From Syntrophobacterales bacterium (GTDB taxonomy: Bacteria; Desulfobacterota; Syntrophia; Syntrophales; UBA2210): a stretch of 33,275 nt of DNA. A program made the position numbers and the translations under genes. Location of the stretch: assembly GCA_018433345.1 (NCBI GenBank), contig JAHDRK010000062.1, forward strand, positions 1-33,275. Direction: 5' to 3'. How positions within the stretch are numbered: position 1 is the first letter of the stretch; every line of letters begins with the position of its first letter. Shown here piece by piece: positions 24,236-33,188 of the stretch. Below the pieces are notes generated by a model that was not told the origin of the DNA, did no database searches, and was given only the letters and a program-made list of their open reading frames with translations.

Positions 24236-24943
24236 ATGGCACACCCTCAACAACTTCAGTTCATAAAATCCTTCAGCGAAAGCTTGTCCGAAGACTTCTC
24301 GGAAAGAAAAATATTGGAGATAGGATCTTTCGACGTCAATGGTTCAATTCAACAATTCTTCGATAAAAGTACTTACGTAGGTGTCGATCTTACTGAAGGA
24401 CCGGGGGTTGATATTGTCTGCGAAGGCCACAAAATCGCAGACCCTGACGAAAGTTACGACATTACGGTTTCCTGCGAGTGTTTTGAACACAATCCTCATT
24501 GGGCTGAAACATTTTTAAACATGTGGCGAATGACAAAGGGTGGAGGGATCGTGCTCTTTACTTGTGCCACAACTGGAAGACCGGAGCATGGTACAACTCG
24601 AAGTTTACCGAAACATTCTCCGGGAACGCAAAGTTTAAACTGGGATTACTATCAGAATCTCACAGAAGAAGATTTTCATCAAAAGTTTAAACTGGATGAT
24701 CTTTTCGACTCCTATTTTTTCATCAAAAACACAAGATCCTGCGCTGATCTGTATTTCGCAGGCATACGCAAATCAGAATCACACCGCAAATTGTTCAGTA
24801 TAGATTTACCAGATGTAAAACGCCGATGTGAAGCTGATCAGAACGAACTCCTCAAAAGAAAAAAAGGGAGAAATTCATTCCAAAACCATTGCGTCCTTAT
24901 TTCCGAAAAATATTTGAAGCTAAATCGAAAAACTCCAATTTAA
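24236..24943 (+). CDS. Class I SAM-dependent methyltransferase (Methyltransf_11-like)
   Basis: The 235-aa protein has AGGAGA ten bases before its ATG. SAM motif I is KILEIGSFDVNGSI (about 25-38), motif post-I VGVDLTEGPGVDIV, and a motif II-like YDITVSCECFEHNPHW. The region around MTKGGGIVLFTC is motif III. It belongs to the group found in surface-polysaccharide loci. It is AT-rich compared with genes before 24 kb and stands at the left edge of the glycan genes, so a sugar or glycan methylation is the inferred role. Confidence 0.75.
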   Translation: MAHPQQLQFIKSFSESLSEDFSERKILEIGSFDVNGSIQQFFDKSTYVGVDLTEGPGVDIVCEGHKIADPDESYDITVSCECFEHNPHWAETFLNMWRMTKGGGIVLFTCATTGRPEHGTTRSLPKHSPGTQSLNWDYYQNLTEEDFHQKFKLDDLFDSYFFIKNTRSCADLYFAGIRKSESHRKLFSIDLPDVKRRCEADQNELLKRKKGRNSFQNHCVLISEKYLKLNRKTPI

Positions 24944-25024
24944 TTGGTTAACCGTAAAGAAGTTTTTTCTGAAGCCGGATAATTTACCAACGCCACGGGC
25001 GCAAACCAGTTAATCATTGGATGC

Positions 25025-25849
25025 TCATAACCAGCGGAACTGCCCATTATTTCTGACCCCATACACAGACATGCGGTAATTCTCAAGCTCCATACGGCGC
25101 CATTTTTTTTGTTGTCTTTTTTGGCGCCACTTCCTGAGCTTTCGTTCCTTCCAACTTATATTCAACAACCTGTAATTGTATGGATTGCCCAGGCCTTCCT
25201 TTTGAGAAAACCCCCGTTCCTCTTTCATGGCCGCCTGGGTCACGGACCCGAAATGATGCAGCCAGGATGCCCCGGTTATCGCACGAGGAATTCCCGCCTT
25301 CTGTAATTCATGAAAAAAGAGCGTGTCTTCGTATCCAAAGAGCTTTGGTTCCGCTCTAAAGTATCCCACTTCCATCCAGACGGAATGATGAACGGCGAGG
25401 CAAACCGCGTGAACATCTCCTTTGCGAAACACGTTTCGCATTTTATCGGAGGCATAAACGGCGAAAGAATCAAAATCGTAATCAAGGTCACCTTCTATCA
25501 TCGCCGGGGAAATAACTTTGAGCCCCTCGGTCTCGGCCGCGGCTACAAGATTGTCAGCCCAGCCCGCCGAAACCAGGATATCGTTATTCATGATAATAGT
25601 CCATTCAGCTTGTAACGCCAATGAACCCTGGTTCCATGCAACTCCGCAGCCCATATTTTCCCTGTTGAATATGCATCCACCCAGCGGCAGTGCTTGGAGA
25701 TATTCTCGGGTACCGTCCGTGGAGCCGTTATCCACAACAACCAGCTTCCGTAAATCAAATCCGTGCTTCAGCATGCTATCGACACACATCCGTGTATATT
25801 TCAATTGGTTATAACAGGCAAAAGTTACGGCGTAATCACTATTGCTCAC
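25025..25849 (-). CDS. Family 2 glycosyltransferase
   Basis: The 274-aa GT-A protein starts at a GTG at 25849 that overlaps the upstream stop (GTGA), with AGAGGAT in front. It shows N-terminal VTFACYNQLKYTRMCVDSML, nucleotide-binding VVVDNGSTDGTREYL, and the metal-binding IIMNNDILVS in place of DxD. The acceptor-side motif is FGYEDTLFFHELQKAG, corresponding to the ED of the family. The C-terminus is highly basic (KRQQKKWRRMELE), suiting membrane association. It adds a sugar during synthesis of surface glycan made by the coupled membrane protein gene. Confidence 0.85.
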   Translation of the reverse strand: MSNSDYAVTFACYNQLKYTRMCVDSMLKHGFDLRKLVVVDNGSTDGTREYLQALPLGGCIFNRENMGCGVAWNQGSLALQAEWTIIMNNDILVSAGWADNLVAAAETEGLKVISPAMIEGDLDYDFDSFAVYASDKMRNVFRKGDVHAVCLAVHHSVWMEVGYFRAEPKLFGYEDTLFFHELQKAGIPRAITGASWLHHFGSVTQAAMKEERGFSQKEGLGNPYNYRLLNISWKERKLRKWRQKRQQKKWRRMELENYRMSVYGVRNNGQFRWL

Positions 25850-27147
25850 GAAGGTATCCTCTTTTTATCAAAATAAGCGCTTACCAGCATCGAGCCGCAA
25901 AGGCATGAAATCATCATCGCGTGGAATGCGGTGGTGTATTTAAGGTTAAATACGTCCATCGTCATACCACTTACCAATGTACATATCATGTATGCCAATG
26001 CCGGCAACGCCATCTTCCGAGTGATTGTGTACGGCATGAGAAAATGACGAATAAAAAAAACCAAGGGAACCAAGAAAATTGCAGTGGTTGACAAAAAACC
26101 CCATATTCCCGATCTCACGACATTTGCTATAAATTCATTGTGAAAACCGGTATTTACCACAAATTCGCGGGTGAACGGCGACGCGTATCTTGAAATCTCG
26201 GGGGAATCTATCAGCGTTTTGTAGCTTTCATCACCCCATCCACCCAATGGATTCTGCAGAAAAAAGAAGACCCCCATCCTCCAAAAGGATATACGCATGG
26301 AGAGAGAATTGTCGTCGTTTACTTCATTCCATTTGTATTGAAGTAATGAATTGAACGACACGTCGACCTTGTCACGAACAGGGGGGGCGAAGTGGTACAT
26401 AAGGATAGGAAGGAGCAACACCACGGATATTCCAGCCGCAATAAAGGTCTTCTTTCTTTCGCGCATCCGTACAAAGAGCCAAATCAGCAGTACGATCGGC
26501 AATGATAGCCAGCCAGTTCCGCTGCCTGAAATAACGGAAAAACAGACGCCCGTAGCAAATCCTGCCGCCTTGTATAATTTCAGCCAAAGGGCGTCGCTCT
26601 GAAACATGTTTATCGATAAAAGGCTGATCATGGCAAAGGTCAACATCACACTGCCGAACGTCAACGGATCAGCGAAATATGTTGTAACACGATCCGCACC
26701 CCATATGGTGCCGGGATTGAAATAGGCGCTGACCGCAGCGATATATACCGACGCCGGAATCGAATATTCCAGGAGTTTAAATATGTTGATTCGTTTATGT
26801 ACGATAACCAACACAATTAAAATAGAAAACAAAAAGCGGACAGGGGCGTCGTAATAAGGCCAGGCAAAGCTGCGCCTGAAAAGCTGACCCAATAATATCG
26901 CTATGGGAGCCGAAGCCAGCGCCGCCATGACCAGGTACATCCATCGGCGGTCCACATGGTCCGGTATTAGGGAAACGCCCTTAATCTTTTCCTTTACAAT
27001 AATGTACAGTGCCACCCCACATGTGAGGAAAAATATCCGGCTCATCCAGCCTTCGAGTGTCAAGAAGAATATGGGAAACACCGCCAGGCAAGCAAGGAAA
27101 ATATAATCGGCGGCCAAATACCTTCCGATAAATTTGTCCCCTATCAT
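25846..27147 (-). CDS. O-antigen ligase/polymerase-like membrane protein (Wzy/WaaL, Wzy_C)
   Basis: The 433-aa protein has about 11-12 hydrophobic segments. The Wzy_C-type signature region appears as SVISGSGTGWLSLPIVLLIW, then a long periplasmic loop with FFLQNPLGGWGDESYKTL and a conserved FVVNTGFHNEFIANVV (H-N-E). These match O-antigen ligases and polymerases; sequence alone does not separate the two. The ATG at 27147 has AAGGG about six bases upstream. Its stop overlaps the glycosyltransferase start (GTGA), so the two genes are translationally coupled. Confidence 0.85.
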   Translation of the reverse strand: MIGDKFIGRYLAADYIFLACLAVFPIFFLTLEGWMSRIFFLTCGVALYIIVKEKIKGVSLIPDHVDRRWMYLVMAALASAPIAILLGQLFRRSFAWPYYDAPVRFLFSILIVLVIVHKRINIFKLLEYSIPASVYIAAVSAYFNPGTIWGADRVTTYFADPLTFGSVMLTFAMISLLSINMFQSDALWLKLYKAAGFATGVCFSVISGSGTGWLSLPIVLLIWLFVRMRERKKTFIAAGISVVLLLPILMYHFAPPVRDKVDVSFNSLLQYKWNEVNDDNSLSMRISFWRMGVFFFLQNPLGGWGDESYKTLIDSPEISRYASPFTREFVVNTGFHNEFIANVVRSGIWGFLSTTAIFLVPLVFFIRHFLMPYTITRKMALPALAYMICTLVSGMTMDVFNLKYTTAFHAMMISCLCGSMLVSAYFDKKRIPS

Positions 27148-27612
27148 TTATTTACCCTTGGAGAAGTATCGTTCATTTTTTATACTTCCTCCCGCCATTG
27201 CGGCAACTTCCCTATCCAGCAACGAATCTTCACCTGTCCGGACCATCCTGTACAAAACGTCTAAGTGAGGGTACTTACACCACTTCATTCGTAAATTCAA
27301 ATCTCTTTACGTCGTGGTACAACAATACGGCCATTCCCACGGCATTTCATAACTTGCAAGGAGCGAAATCCGACTTTCATTTTTCATCCAAAAGGTGTAG
27401 AAATGCGGAAAGCTGCAATATTTTTCGAATACGGACGGCGACCGGTGGAATGAAAATAAATATTTCTAGCCCGGATACACAGACCCAGCAGCATAAAATA
27501 GCGGACCCCGCGACTCCAACCACATGAATCGAAGCGGATGTAACACAATCAGCCAAGATCTTCGGTACCGCCCGGTCTTTTTAATGACAACAAATAACTC
27601 GCCTGACTAAAA
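27148..27612. other. AT-rich divergent intergenic region
   Basis: The 465 bases separate the divergent ligase/polymerase and MBOAT genes. A 109-codon plus-strand frame (27198-27527) has Ser/Thr/Asn-rich, patternless translation and no ribosome site, so it is not called. The only regulatory signal I can support is the minus-strand promoter at 27179-27206. Confidence 0.5.
27179..27206 (-). promoter_or_regulatory. Candidate promoter for the O-antigen ligase/glycosyltransferase pair
   Basis: On the minus strand TTGCCG (27206-27201) and TATAAA (27184-27179) are 16 bases apart, ending 31 bases before the ligase ATG. Confidence 0.35.
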
Positions 27613-29046
27613 ATGATTTTCAACTCGATTGATTATTTTATTTTTCTGCCTACTGTTTTTTTGCTGTATTGGTTTGCATTTCAGAAAAACGTTACTTTAC
27701 AGAACCTGTTTATTCTTACCGTCAGCTATTTTTTTTATTGCTGGTGGGACTGTAGATTTTTGCTTCTGGTTGTCTTATGCTCGGCAATGAATTATGCGGC
27801 CGGCATATTATTGGGCGCCGTCGAAAATCAAAAAATAAGAAAAATCGTACTTGTTTTTTCCTGTTTCTTGAGCCTGGGATTGCTTTGTATTTTTAAATAT
27901 TTCAATTTCTTCGTCGAGAGTTTCATAAATGCGTTTGCATTAGTCGGTGTCCATTTACAAGAACGAACACTGAACATTATTCTGCCGGTTGGAATCAGTT
28001 TCTATACCTTCAAGGCACTTGGCTATACAATTGATGTTTACAAAAGGAAGATGGAACCGACGAAAGACATTATCGCATTTTTTTGCTTCGTCGGTTTTTT
28101 CCCCCAACTACTGGCCGGCCCTATAGACAGGGCGACAAACCTACTCCCTCAGTTCTATTCAAAACGGACCTTCTCATACGACAAGGCTGCCGACGGCATG
28201 CGCCAGATACTTTGGGGAATGTTCAAAAAAATCGTCATCGCGGACAATTGTGCCGTTCAGGTTAATTATATTTTTTCAAACCACGATGTTTTGCCGGCCA
28301 GTGCATTGTTTTTCGGTGCGGTGTTTTTTTCATTCCAGATATATGGCGATTTCTCTGGATATTCCGACATTTCCATCGGAACCGCCCGTTTACTTGGATT
28401 TAACACAATGCGAAATTTCAGAGTGCCGTATTTTTCAAGAGACATCGCTGAATTTTGGAGAAGATGGCACATATCCCTCACCAGCTGGTTCAGGGATTAT
28501 TTGTATATACCCCTTGGTGGAAACAGGGGAGGCCTATTTAAAGTAGTGAGAAACACATTCATTGTTTTTCTCGTATGTGGTTTATGGCACGGAGCAAATT
28601 GGACCTTCATTTTCTGGGGGTTGATAAATGCCATTTATTTTCTGCCTTTGCTCATCCTCGGAAAAAACAGGAACCATCTAAATACGGTCGCGCAGGGCAA
28701 GACCTTACCAAACATCAAAGAGCTGTCGCAAATGGTAACAACTTTCACAATCTCAACCCTGGCATGGATTTTCTTTCGAGCCGACAGCATCTCTCAAGCG
28801 TTTTCATACATCGGAAATATCTTCTCAAAAACCATTACGGCAACACCCCATGCAAATGAGGCCGAAATCTTACCGTTCATATCAATTATGGTGGCGGTTG
28901 AATGGCTGCAGAGGGACAAAGAGCATGCCCTGGAAAAGCTTGAGATGAATCCCGTTATAAGATGGGTGATTTATTACGCCCTTATCTTGATAATAATATT
29001 CTTTGGCGAATTTGGAGAGAGAAATTTCATATATTTCCAGTTCTAA
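27613..29046 (+). CDS. MBOAT-family O-acyltransferase (AlgI-like)
   Basis: The 477-aa polytopic membrane protein is typical in length for AlgI/DltB-like MBOATs. The family signature DIAEFWRRWHISLTSWFRDY contains the conserved His286, and the catalytic His326 lies in CGLWHGANWTFIFWG. Other matches are LPVGISFYTFKALGYTIDVY and FSGYSDISIGTARLLGF. AlgI-type proteins carry acetyl groups across the inner membrane for polysaccharide O-acetylation. The ATG at 27613 lacks a clear ribosome site. The AlgJ-like partner starts 10 bases after its stop, so an operon is likely. Confidence 0.92.
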   Translation: MIFNSIDYFIFLPTVFLLYWFAFQKNVTLQNLFILTVSYFFYCWWDCRFLLLVVLCSAMNYAAGILLGAVENQKIRKIVLVFSCFLSLGLLCIFKYFNFFVESFINAFALVGVHLQERTLNIILPVGISFYTFKALGYTIDVYKRKMEPTKDIIAFFCFVGFFPQLLAGPIDRATNLLPQFYSKRTFSYDKAADGMRQILWGMFKKIVIADNCAVQVNYIFSNHDVLPASALFFGAVFFSFQIYGDFSGYSDISIGTARLLGFNTMRNFRVPYFSRDIAEFWRRWHISLTSWFRDYLYIPLGGNRGGLFKVVRNTFIVFLVCGLWHGANWTFIFWGLINAIYFLPLLILGKNRNHLNTVAQGKTLPNIKELSQMVTTFTISTLAWIFFRADSISQAFSYIGNIFSKTITATPHANEAEILPFISIMVAVEWLQRDKEHALEKLEMNPVIRWVIYYALILIIIFFGEFGERNFIYFQF

Positions 29047-29056
29047 CGGTGTCTGT

Positions 29057-30145
29057 ATGAAAAAATTTCTGTGTAAATCACTGCTTGTCATAATACCTTT
29101 ACTTCTTTTATCCATTAACTATGCGTTTTATGAACCATCCGGCGGTGACCTGGCGGCTATAGGTAAAATATCAATAGGAAAAGACTATCGGACTATTTTT
29201 TCAGATGATTTTCAAAAAGAAATCAAATACCTGGACCTGAAAAATATAGATTTGAGCGAAGAGTTCTCGGCGCATATACTTAATATCGGCGATTCCTTCT
29301 CGGTTCAGGGTGGTTTCGGTTACCAGAATTTCTTGTGCTATTACGGGTTAACCGTTGTAAATCTTTCGATTGGGACGATAAACGCTGACAGCCCCGTGCA
29401 ACTACTATTCTCAATTGTAAACGGTGATATTCTGGACAAGCTTAAAGTAGACTATGTCATCCTGGAGACGGTTGAAAGGTCATTTGCCCGCAGCGCCCAA
29501 AGGGCGGACATTGACAAGAAACTCTTCGTCTATGATATCAACGTCAATTCTTTAAAAAAGGAAAACCCTGACAGAACGCGCGATGCAGCCATCAAATTAG
29601 GAATATTCAGAGATATGGCCGTCTATTCCTTGTGGAATTTTCTTTATAGATTTGACGAAAGGGCGTTTACTTCGAAAGTGTACAAAGTCAATCTAACGAA
29701 AAAATTATTTTCAACCGATAAAAATCAGCTACTTTTTTATTACGACGATGTTGATGACATACCGCACAGCAACCGGGAATCCGTGATGGAACTGAATAAT
29801 AAGTTGAACCTATTGTCAAAAAGGTTAAAGGAAAGAGAAATCAGGCTGATAGTTCTGCCTGCCCCCGACAAATATGATTTATATTCAGATTTTATAGAAA
29901 ATAATCCCTTCCCCAAAAATAAATTTTTCGATTACCTCAGACAACTGGAAAAAGAATATATATTCATTGATTCCAAAGCCTTGCTCCTCGAACATATAAA
30001 TACCGGCATGCAAGATGTTTATTTTGCGGATGACACCCACTGGTCACCCATAGCATCAAAAATAATCGCAAAAAAAATATATGAAGAATTGCATTATGAA
30101 GGACAGGTGAAGGAACGGCCTTCCCGGCAATCCGCACTGCCGTAA
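29057..30145 (+). CDS. AlgJ/AlgX-like SGNH-type acetyltransferase
   Basis: The 362-aa protein begins with an N-terminal membrane anchor or signal (KKFLCKSLLVIIPLLLLSIN). The SGNH-like nucleophile block is LNIGDSFSVQGGFG (Asp79-Ser80), and the paired catalytic Asp326-Thr-His328-Trp lies in YFADDTHWSPIASKIIA. This is the arrangement of AlgJ/AlgX and PatB-like periplasmic acetylases. The protein would take acetyl groups exported by the AlgI-like protein and place them on surface polysaccharide. The chosen ATG at 29057 starts the hydrophobic segment; an upstream start at 29003 would lie inside the preceding gene. Confidence 0.85.
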   Translation: MKKFLCKSLLVIIPLLLLSINYAFYEPSGGDLAAIGKISIGKDYRTIFSDDFQKEIKYLDLKNIDLSEEFSAHILNIGDSFSVQGGFGYQNFLCYYGLTVVNLSIGTINADSPVQLLFSIVNGDILDKLKVDYVILETVERSFARSAQRADIDKKLFVYDINVNSLKKENPDRTRDAAIKLGIFRDMAVYSLWNFLYRFDERAFTSKVYKVNLTKKLFSTDKNQLLFYYDDVDDIPHSNRESVMELNNKLNLLSKRLKEREIRLIVLPAPDKYDLYSDFIENNPFPKNKFFDYLRQLEKEYIFIDSKALLLEHINTGMQDVYFADDTHWSPIASKIIAKKIYEELHYEGQVKERPSRQSALP

Positions 30146-30210
30146 TTCCCACTCCCGCATTGCACGATTCCGAGACACGCGGGGTTGCCGCAACGGCCGC
30201 ATCCATCGAT

Positions 30211-30945
30211 TTACGCGTGCCCTTTCCTGAAGACAAAATTATTACAATAGTCCTTTGCATCCCAGAAACGATGCCCTTCCTGTCTCTGGTGAATGGAGGG
30301 ATCGAACTCGGACAGGGGACGGAGTTTTTTACCGTAGACGAATTCTCCGACGTACCCGAGATCTTCCAAGATCCGGAACACGTCGAAGACATCCCCGGTG
30401 TCCAGGTGTCTCTGTTCGCACTCGAAGACCAGGAGGGGCGATCGGTCTTTAAGGATGCGACGCGCGCCTTCGAAAACCCCCCGCTCCGCGCCTTCCACGT
30501 CCAGCTTCAGGACGCTCACGGGGCAATCGGCATCGAAGTAATCATCCAGGGTCGTTACAGGAACGGATAGGGCACGGCACATCTCCCGCTGGGACACACG
30601 AACGTTCAAGGACGCACCCGGCGAAGTCCCCGTTTCTCCCGGGATGTAAAAGGTGTCTGTCCCGGTCACCGCGCCCGCGGCCTTTGCTTCCACGGTCACG
30701 TTGCTGAGTTTCAGGATGTGGCAAACCTTTCGAAGGTATTCAGCCAATTCTTCCTGCGGCTCGAAAGCTATGACCCGACCACCCGGACCGACCCAACGAG
30801 ACATCCACCAGAGAAAACTCCCTTTATTGGCTCCAATATCGCAAACCGTGTCGCCGGGACGAATAAACTCCCTTATGACGGAAAGCTCCGCCGTTTCATC
30901 CCGGTATCGCGCCTTGAAGGCGCGCCATAAGAACCGCGCTTTCAT
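30211..30945 (-). CDS. FkbM-family SAM-dependent methyltransferase
   Basis: The ATG at 30945 gives 244 aa; a GTG at 30969 is an alternative, and neither has an ideal ribosome site. SAM motif I is DTVCDIGANKGSFLWWMSRW, followed by GGRVIAFEPQEELAEYL. The FkbM family marks VPVTTLDDYFD and VSVLKLDVEGAERGVFEGA are clear, as is LLVFECEQRH. FkbM enzymes often O-methylate sugars or polyketides in surface-glycan loci. This gene returns to GC-rich codon use, unlike the island to its left. Confidence 0.85.
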   Translation of the reverse strand: MKARFLWRAFKARYRDETAELSVIREFIRPGDTVCDIGANKGSFLWWMSRWVGPGGRVIAFEPQEELAEYLRKVCHILKLSNVTVEAKAAGAVTGTDTFYIPGETGTSPGASLNVRVSQREMCRALSVPVTTLDDYFDADCPVSVLKLDVEGAERGVFEGARRILKDRSPLLVFECEQRHLDTGDVFDVFRILEDLGYVGEFVYGKKLRPLSEFDPSIHQRQEGHRFWDAKDYCNNFVFRKGHA

Positions 30946-31063
30946 CACCTTCCCACATTCATCTCCCACTCGTCTGATGTCTACATCTAGCCATAAAGCA
31001 CGGGCGAAGGTCGACTGAAGCAGCGGCCGGAAAAACTCAACCGGCCCAAGACCTTGTCTTTTC

Positions 31064-31648
31064 TCATTTCAGGCCGATTCGCGCCCACTTGCTCCCTTTG
31101 GCTATCTCTTTTTCCAGATCCATCCTGAAAGCTGGACCGAATACTTCCTCGATTATCCCTCCAATGGAAGTACATAGCGCCGATCTATCCCCCCGCAGGC
31201 GGTGGGTGCAACTGAATTTCCACGCCTCCTCGTCGACGGTGAGTATGGTTCTTCTTCCCTCGAAAAGGGCCAACGGCCACAGGATACAGGTCACCGGCTT
31301 GATCCTTCGAAGAGGCACTCCCTCTTCCAGCGCCACGGTATGCAGGGAACAGAGCATTTTCCCATCTTTATGGTAGGCAAAAAGACAGGTCCCATCTTCG
31401 TCTGTATCTATGGCATGAAGTCCCTCGGAAATTTCGTCGAAAACATTATTGAAGGAGTCGTTCGATACTAGATGCGGACACAGTTGGGCGGCCTGCGGCA
31501 TGTACTTTATAATGCGATCAATCTCTTCGTCGGAAAGAGTCACTTCGAAGCTCGAGCAACACCGCCCTTCGGATCCCTCGCAGCCCGTGCAGACGTGAGT
31601 TATGGAACAGAGCCCCGGAATATCGACTTCAATGTATTCTCCTTTCAT
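31064..31648 (-). CDS. Cysteine-cluster protein (DUF3109/YkgJ-like)
   Basis: The 194-aa protein begins at the ATG at 31648, one base after the stop of the DUF1566 gene (TGA-A-ATG). It has Cys14, Cys20, Cys23, Cys30 and Cys31 (LCSITHVCTGCEGS, EGRCCSSFEV), then GTCLFAYHKDGKMLCSLH and KPVTCILWPL. These match the metal/Fe-S-binding YkgJ-type pattern; DUF3109 is the closest I recall. The cluster's function is unknown. Close spacing suggests translational coupling with the exported protein upstream. The protein has no signal peptide, so it would act in the cytoplasm. Confidence 0.7.
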   Translation of the reverse strand: MKGEYIEVDIPGLCSITHVCTGCEGSEGRCCSSFEVTLSDEEIDRIIKYMPQAAQLCPHLVSNDSFNNVFDEISEGLHAIDTDEDGTCLFAYHKDGKMLCSLHTVALEEGVPLRRIKPVTCILWPLALFEGRRTILTVDEEAWKFSCTHRLRGDRSALCTSIGGIIEEVFGPAFRMDLEKEIAKGSKWARIGLK

Positions 31649-31649
31649 T

Positions 31650-33029
31650 TCAGTGCTTCTTCCGCGGGAAATCTCGACCGGCGGTTCCGATAAAGCAGCT
31701 CGCCTCAACGTTTATTCCGTAACTGTAAATCGTGAACAACCCCGAAGAAGCCCGGCCAAGGTTCGTAGTTATCTTCAGCATACAGTTGACAGAATCGGGG
31801 CCGGTAACTGTCCAACTGTAGCTTCCCTCGTCAGGGATCGACGACGCTATCGTACCGTAGGTACTCCCTCCGTCCCTTGAAATTTCTATGCGTACCGTTC
31901 CCCCGCTGTCATAGGGCCGCCAGGTAATATTCATTATGTCCCCCACCTCCCAACTGGATCCCGGCGAAGGTGTCTCTACGACCAGGCTCTCCGAAGATGC
32001 CATCATATCGGCGGCGGCGATACTCTTAAGGTGGGAGGACCGTCCTCCGCGGACGGCCCGGATGTAGAGTTTCTCGTCCTTACCCGCGGTTTGAATTGAT
32101 CCTGTCCCAAAATCGGCGTTCCAGGCATCGCCCGGCTTGCCGCTATCGGTGGTGGACGACCAGTAACCCGAAGCCGCCGTGTCGGGAAAAACGTACAGGA
32201 AAGTCGCGGGGTTCGATGTCTCGTAGTCAATTATTGATTGAATCTCCTTGATCGTGGGGAGGCGCCAGTCGTCGAACCCTGCCAGGTACAGTTCTTCGGA
32301 GATTGACAGGGCGTTCATCCAATCGGCGGGTTCCATTGACGTCTGCTGCCACATGAGGCCGCCGGCGGCATCCGTCACGGTTCCGTCGCCGTTGTCCACA
32401 AGGTCATAAAAAGGCACCAATGAATCCGACCGGACGGCGATCGTACGACAGACTTCCCACTCGTCGGCGGGTTTCAACTCTCCCCTTTCAAAACAGAGGC
32501 TCCACGCCGGGGAGACCCCGGCGGCAACGGTCGTTGACGTCCAATAACAGAAAGGCTGAATGTGCATGAAATATTCTTCGAATAGGGCCGGATGGGAAAT
32601 ACCGTAATTAACGATCGAGTGCAACTCTCCCGCCGTGGGCAGCCGCCAGTCGCCATACCCGCCCAGGGTCAACCCGTCAACGTAATCCCAGGCGTCACGC
32701 CATGACAGTGGGTCATCACCGACCGTCGCCGTCTTCACCTCCCACAGCAGCCCCGTTACGTTGTCCCGTATCATCGCCCAGGAAGAAGCCTCCTCCGGAA
32801 GGTCATGGCCTTGCTCGTCGAGTTTCGCAAAGGAGGGAGGGTTGAGAAGGTACGAACCGTCCTGACCGTAGAATTCACCCCCCGGCGGAGGGCAAGGGAT
32901 TTCACCCGAGGTGTTGTAGCACTTCGTCTGACCGGTGTCCGGAACCGGCCAGGCAAAGGTATGTCCTGCAATGAGGTGTACAACGAGAACTACAGAGAAA
33001 ATAAGAACCGCCCGCCCACCTTCGCGCAT
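31650..33029 (-). CDS. Exported DUF1566 (Lcl_C) two-repeat protein with Ig-like C-terminus
   Basis: The 459-aa protein starts at the ATG at 33029, just after GGGGGGAAAC. The signal peptide covers about 1-27 (VLIFSVVLVVHLIAGHTFAW). An N-terminal DTGQTKCYN segment is typical of this family. Two C-type-lectin-like Lcl_C repeats follow at about 85-200 and 215-330, each with the GDWRLPT / DDWRLPT and YWTSTT / YWSSTT marks. Residues 350-436 look like an Ig-like (Kre9/KNH-like) domain. The end, SCFIGTAGRDFPRKKH, resembles a shortened CFIATAAYG-type C-terminal element. It is probably cell-surface bound and binds an unknown ligand. Confidence 0.85.
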   Translation of the reverse strand: MREGGRAVLIFSVVLVVHLIAGHTFAWPVPDTGQTKCYNTSGEIPCPPPGGEFYGQDGSYLLNPPSFAKLDEQGHDLPEEASSWAMIRDNVTGLLWEVKTATVGDDPLSWRDAWDYVDGLTLGGYGDWRLPTAGELHSIVNYGISHPALFEEYFMHIQPFCYWTSTTVAAGVSPAWSLCFERGELKPADEWEVCRTIAVRSDSLVPFYDLVDNGDGTVTDAAGGLMWQQTSMEPADWMNALSISEELYLAGFDDWRLPTIKEIQSIIDYETSNPATFLYVFPDTAASGYWSSTTDSGKPGDAWNADFGTGSIQTAGKDEKLYIRAVRGGRSSHLKSIAAADMMASSESLVVETPSPGSSWEVGDIMNITWRPYDSGGTVRIEISRDGGSTYGTIASSIPDEGSYSWTVTGPDSVNCMLKITTNLGRASSGLFTIYSYGINVEASCFIGTAGRDFPRKKH

Positions 33030-33079
33030 GTTTCCCCCCGAAATGACGTTTCAACATCACCACCGATTCAAGGGATGTT

Positions 33080-33108
33080 ATATTTCCTTATTGTTACTGT
33101 CTTTTCAA
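33080..33108 (-). promoter_or_regulatory. Candidate promoter for the DUF1566 gene
   Basis: On the minus strand TTGAAA (33108-33103) is followed after 17 bases by AAATAT (33085-33080), overlapping a TATAAC. It lies about 50 bases before the ATG at 33029. Confidence 0.4.
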
Positions 33109-33188
33109 GCATTAATCGCATTTCTTTTCTCCTAGGCCGGGAGACCAAAAAATGGGGGGCGAACCTCGTCTAAATATTCGGGAGGTCA

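Noticed and set aside
27198-27527. A 109-codon ORF in the AT-rich divergent gap
   Set aside because: The translation is Ser/Thr/Asn-rich without pattern and lacks a ribosome site.
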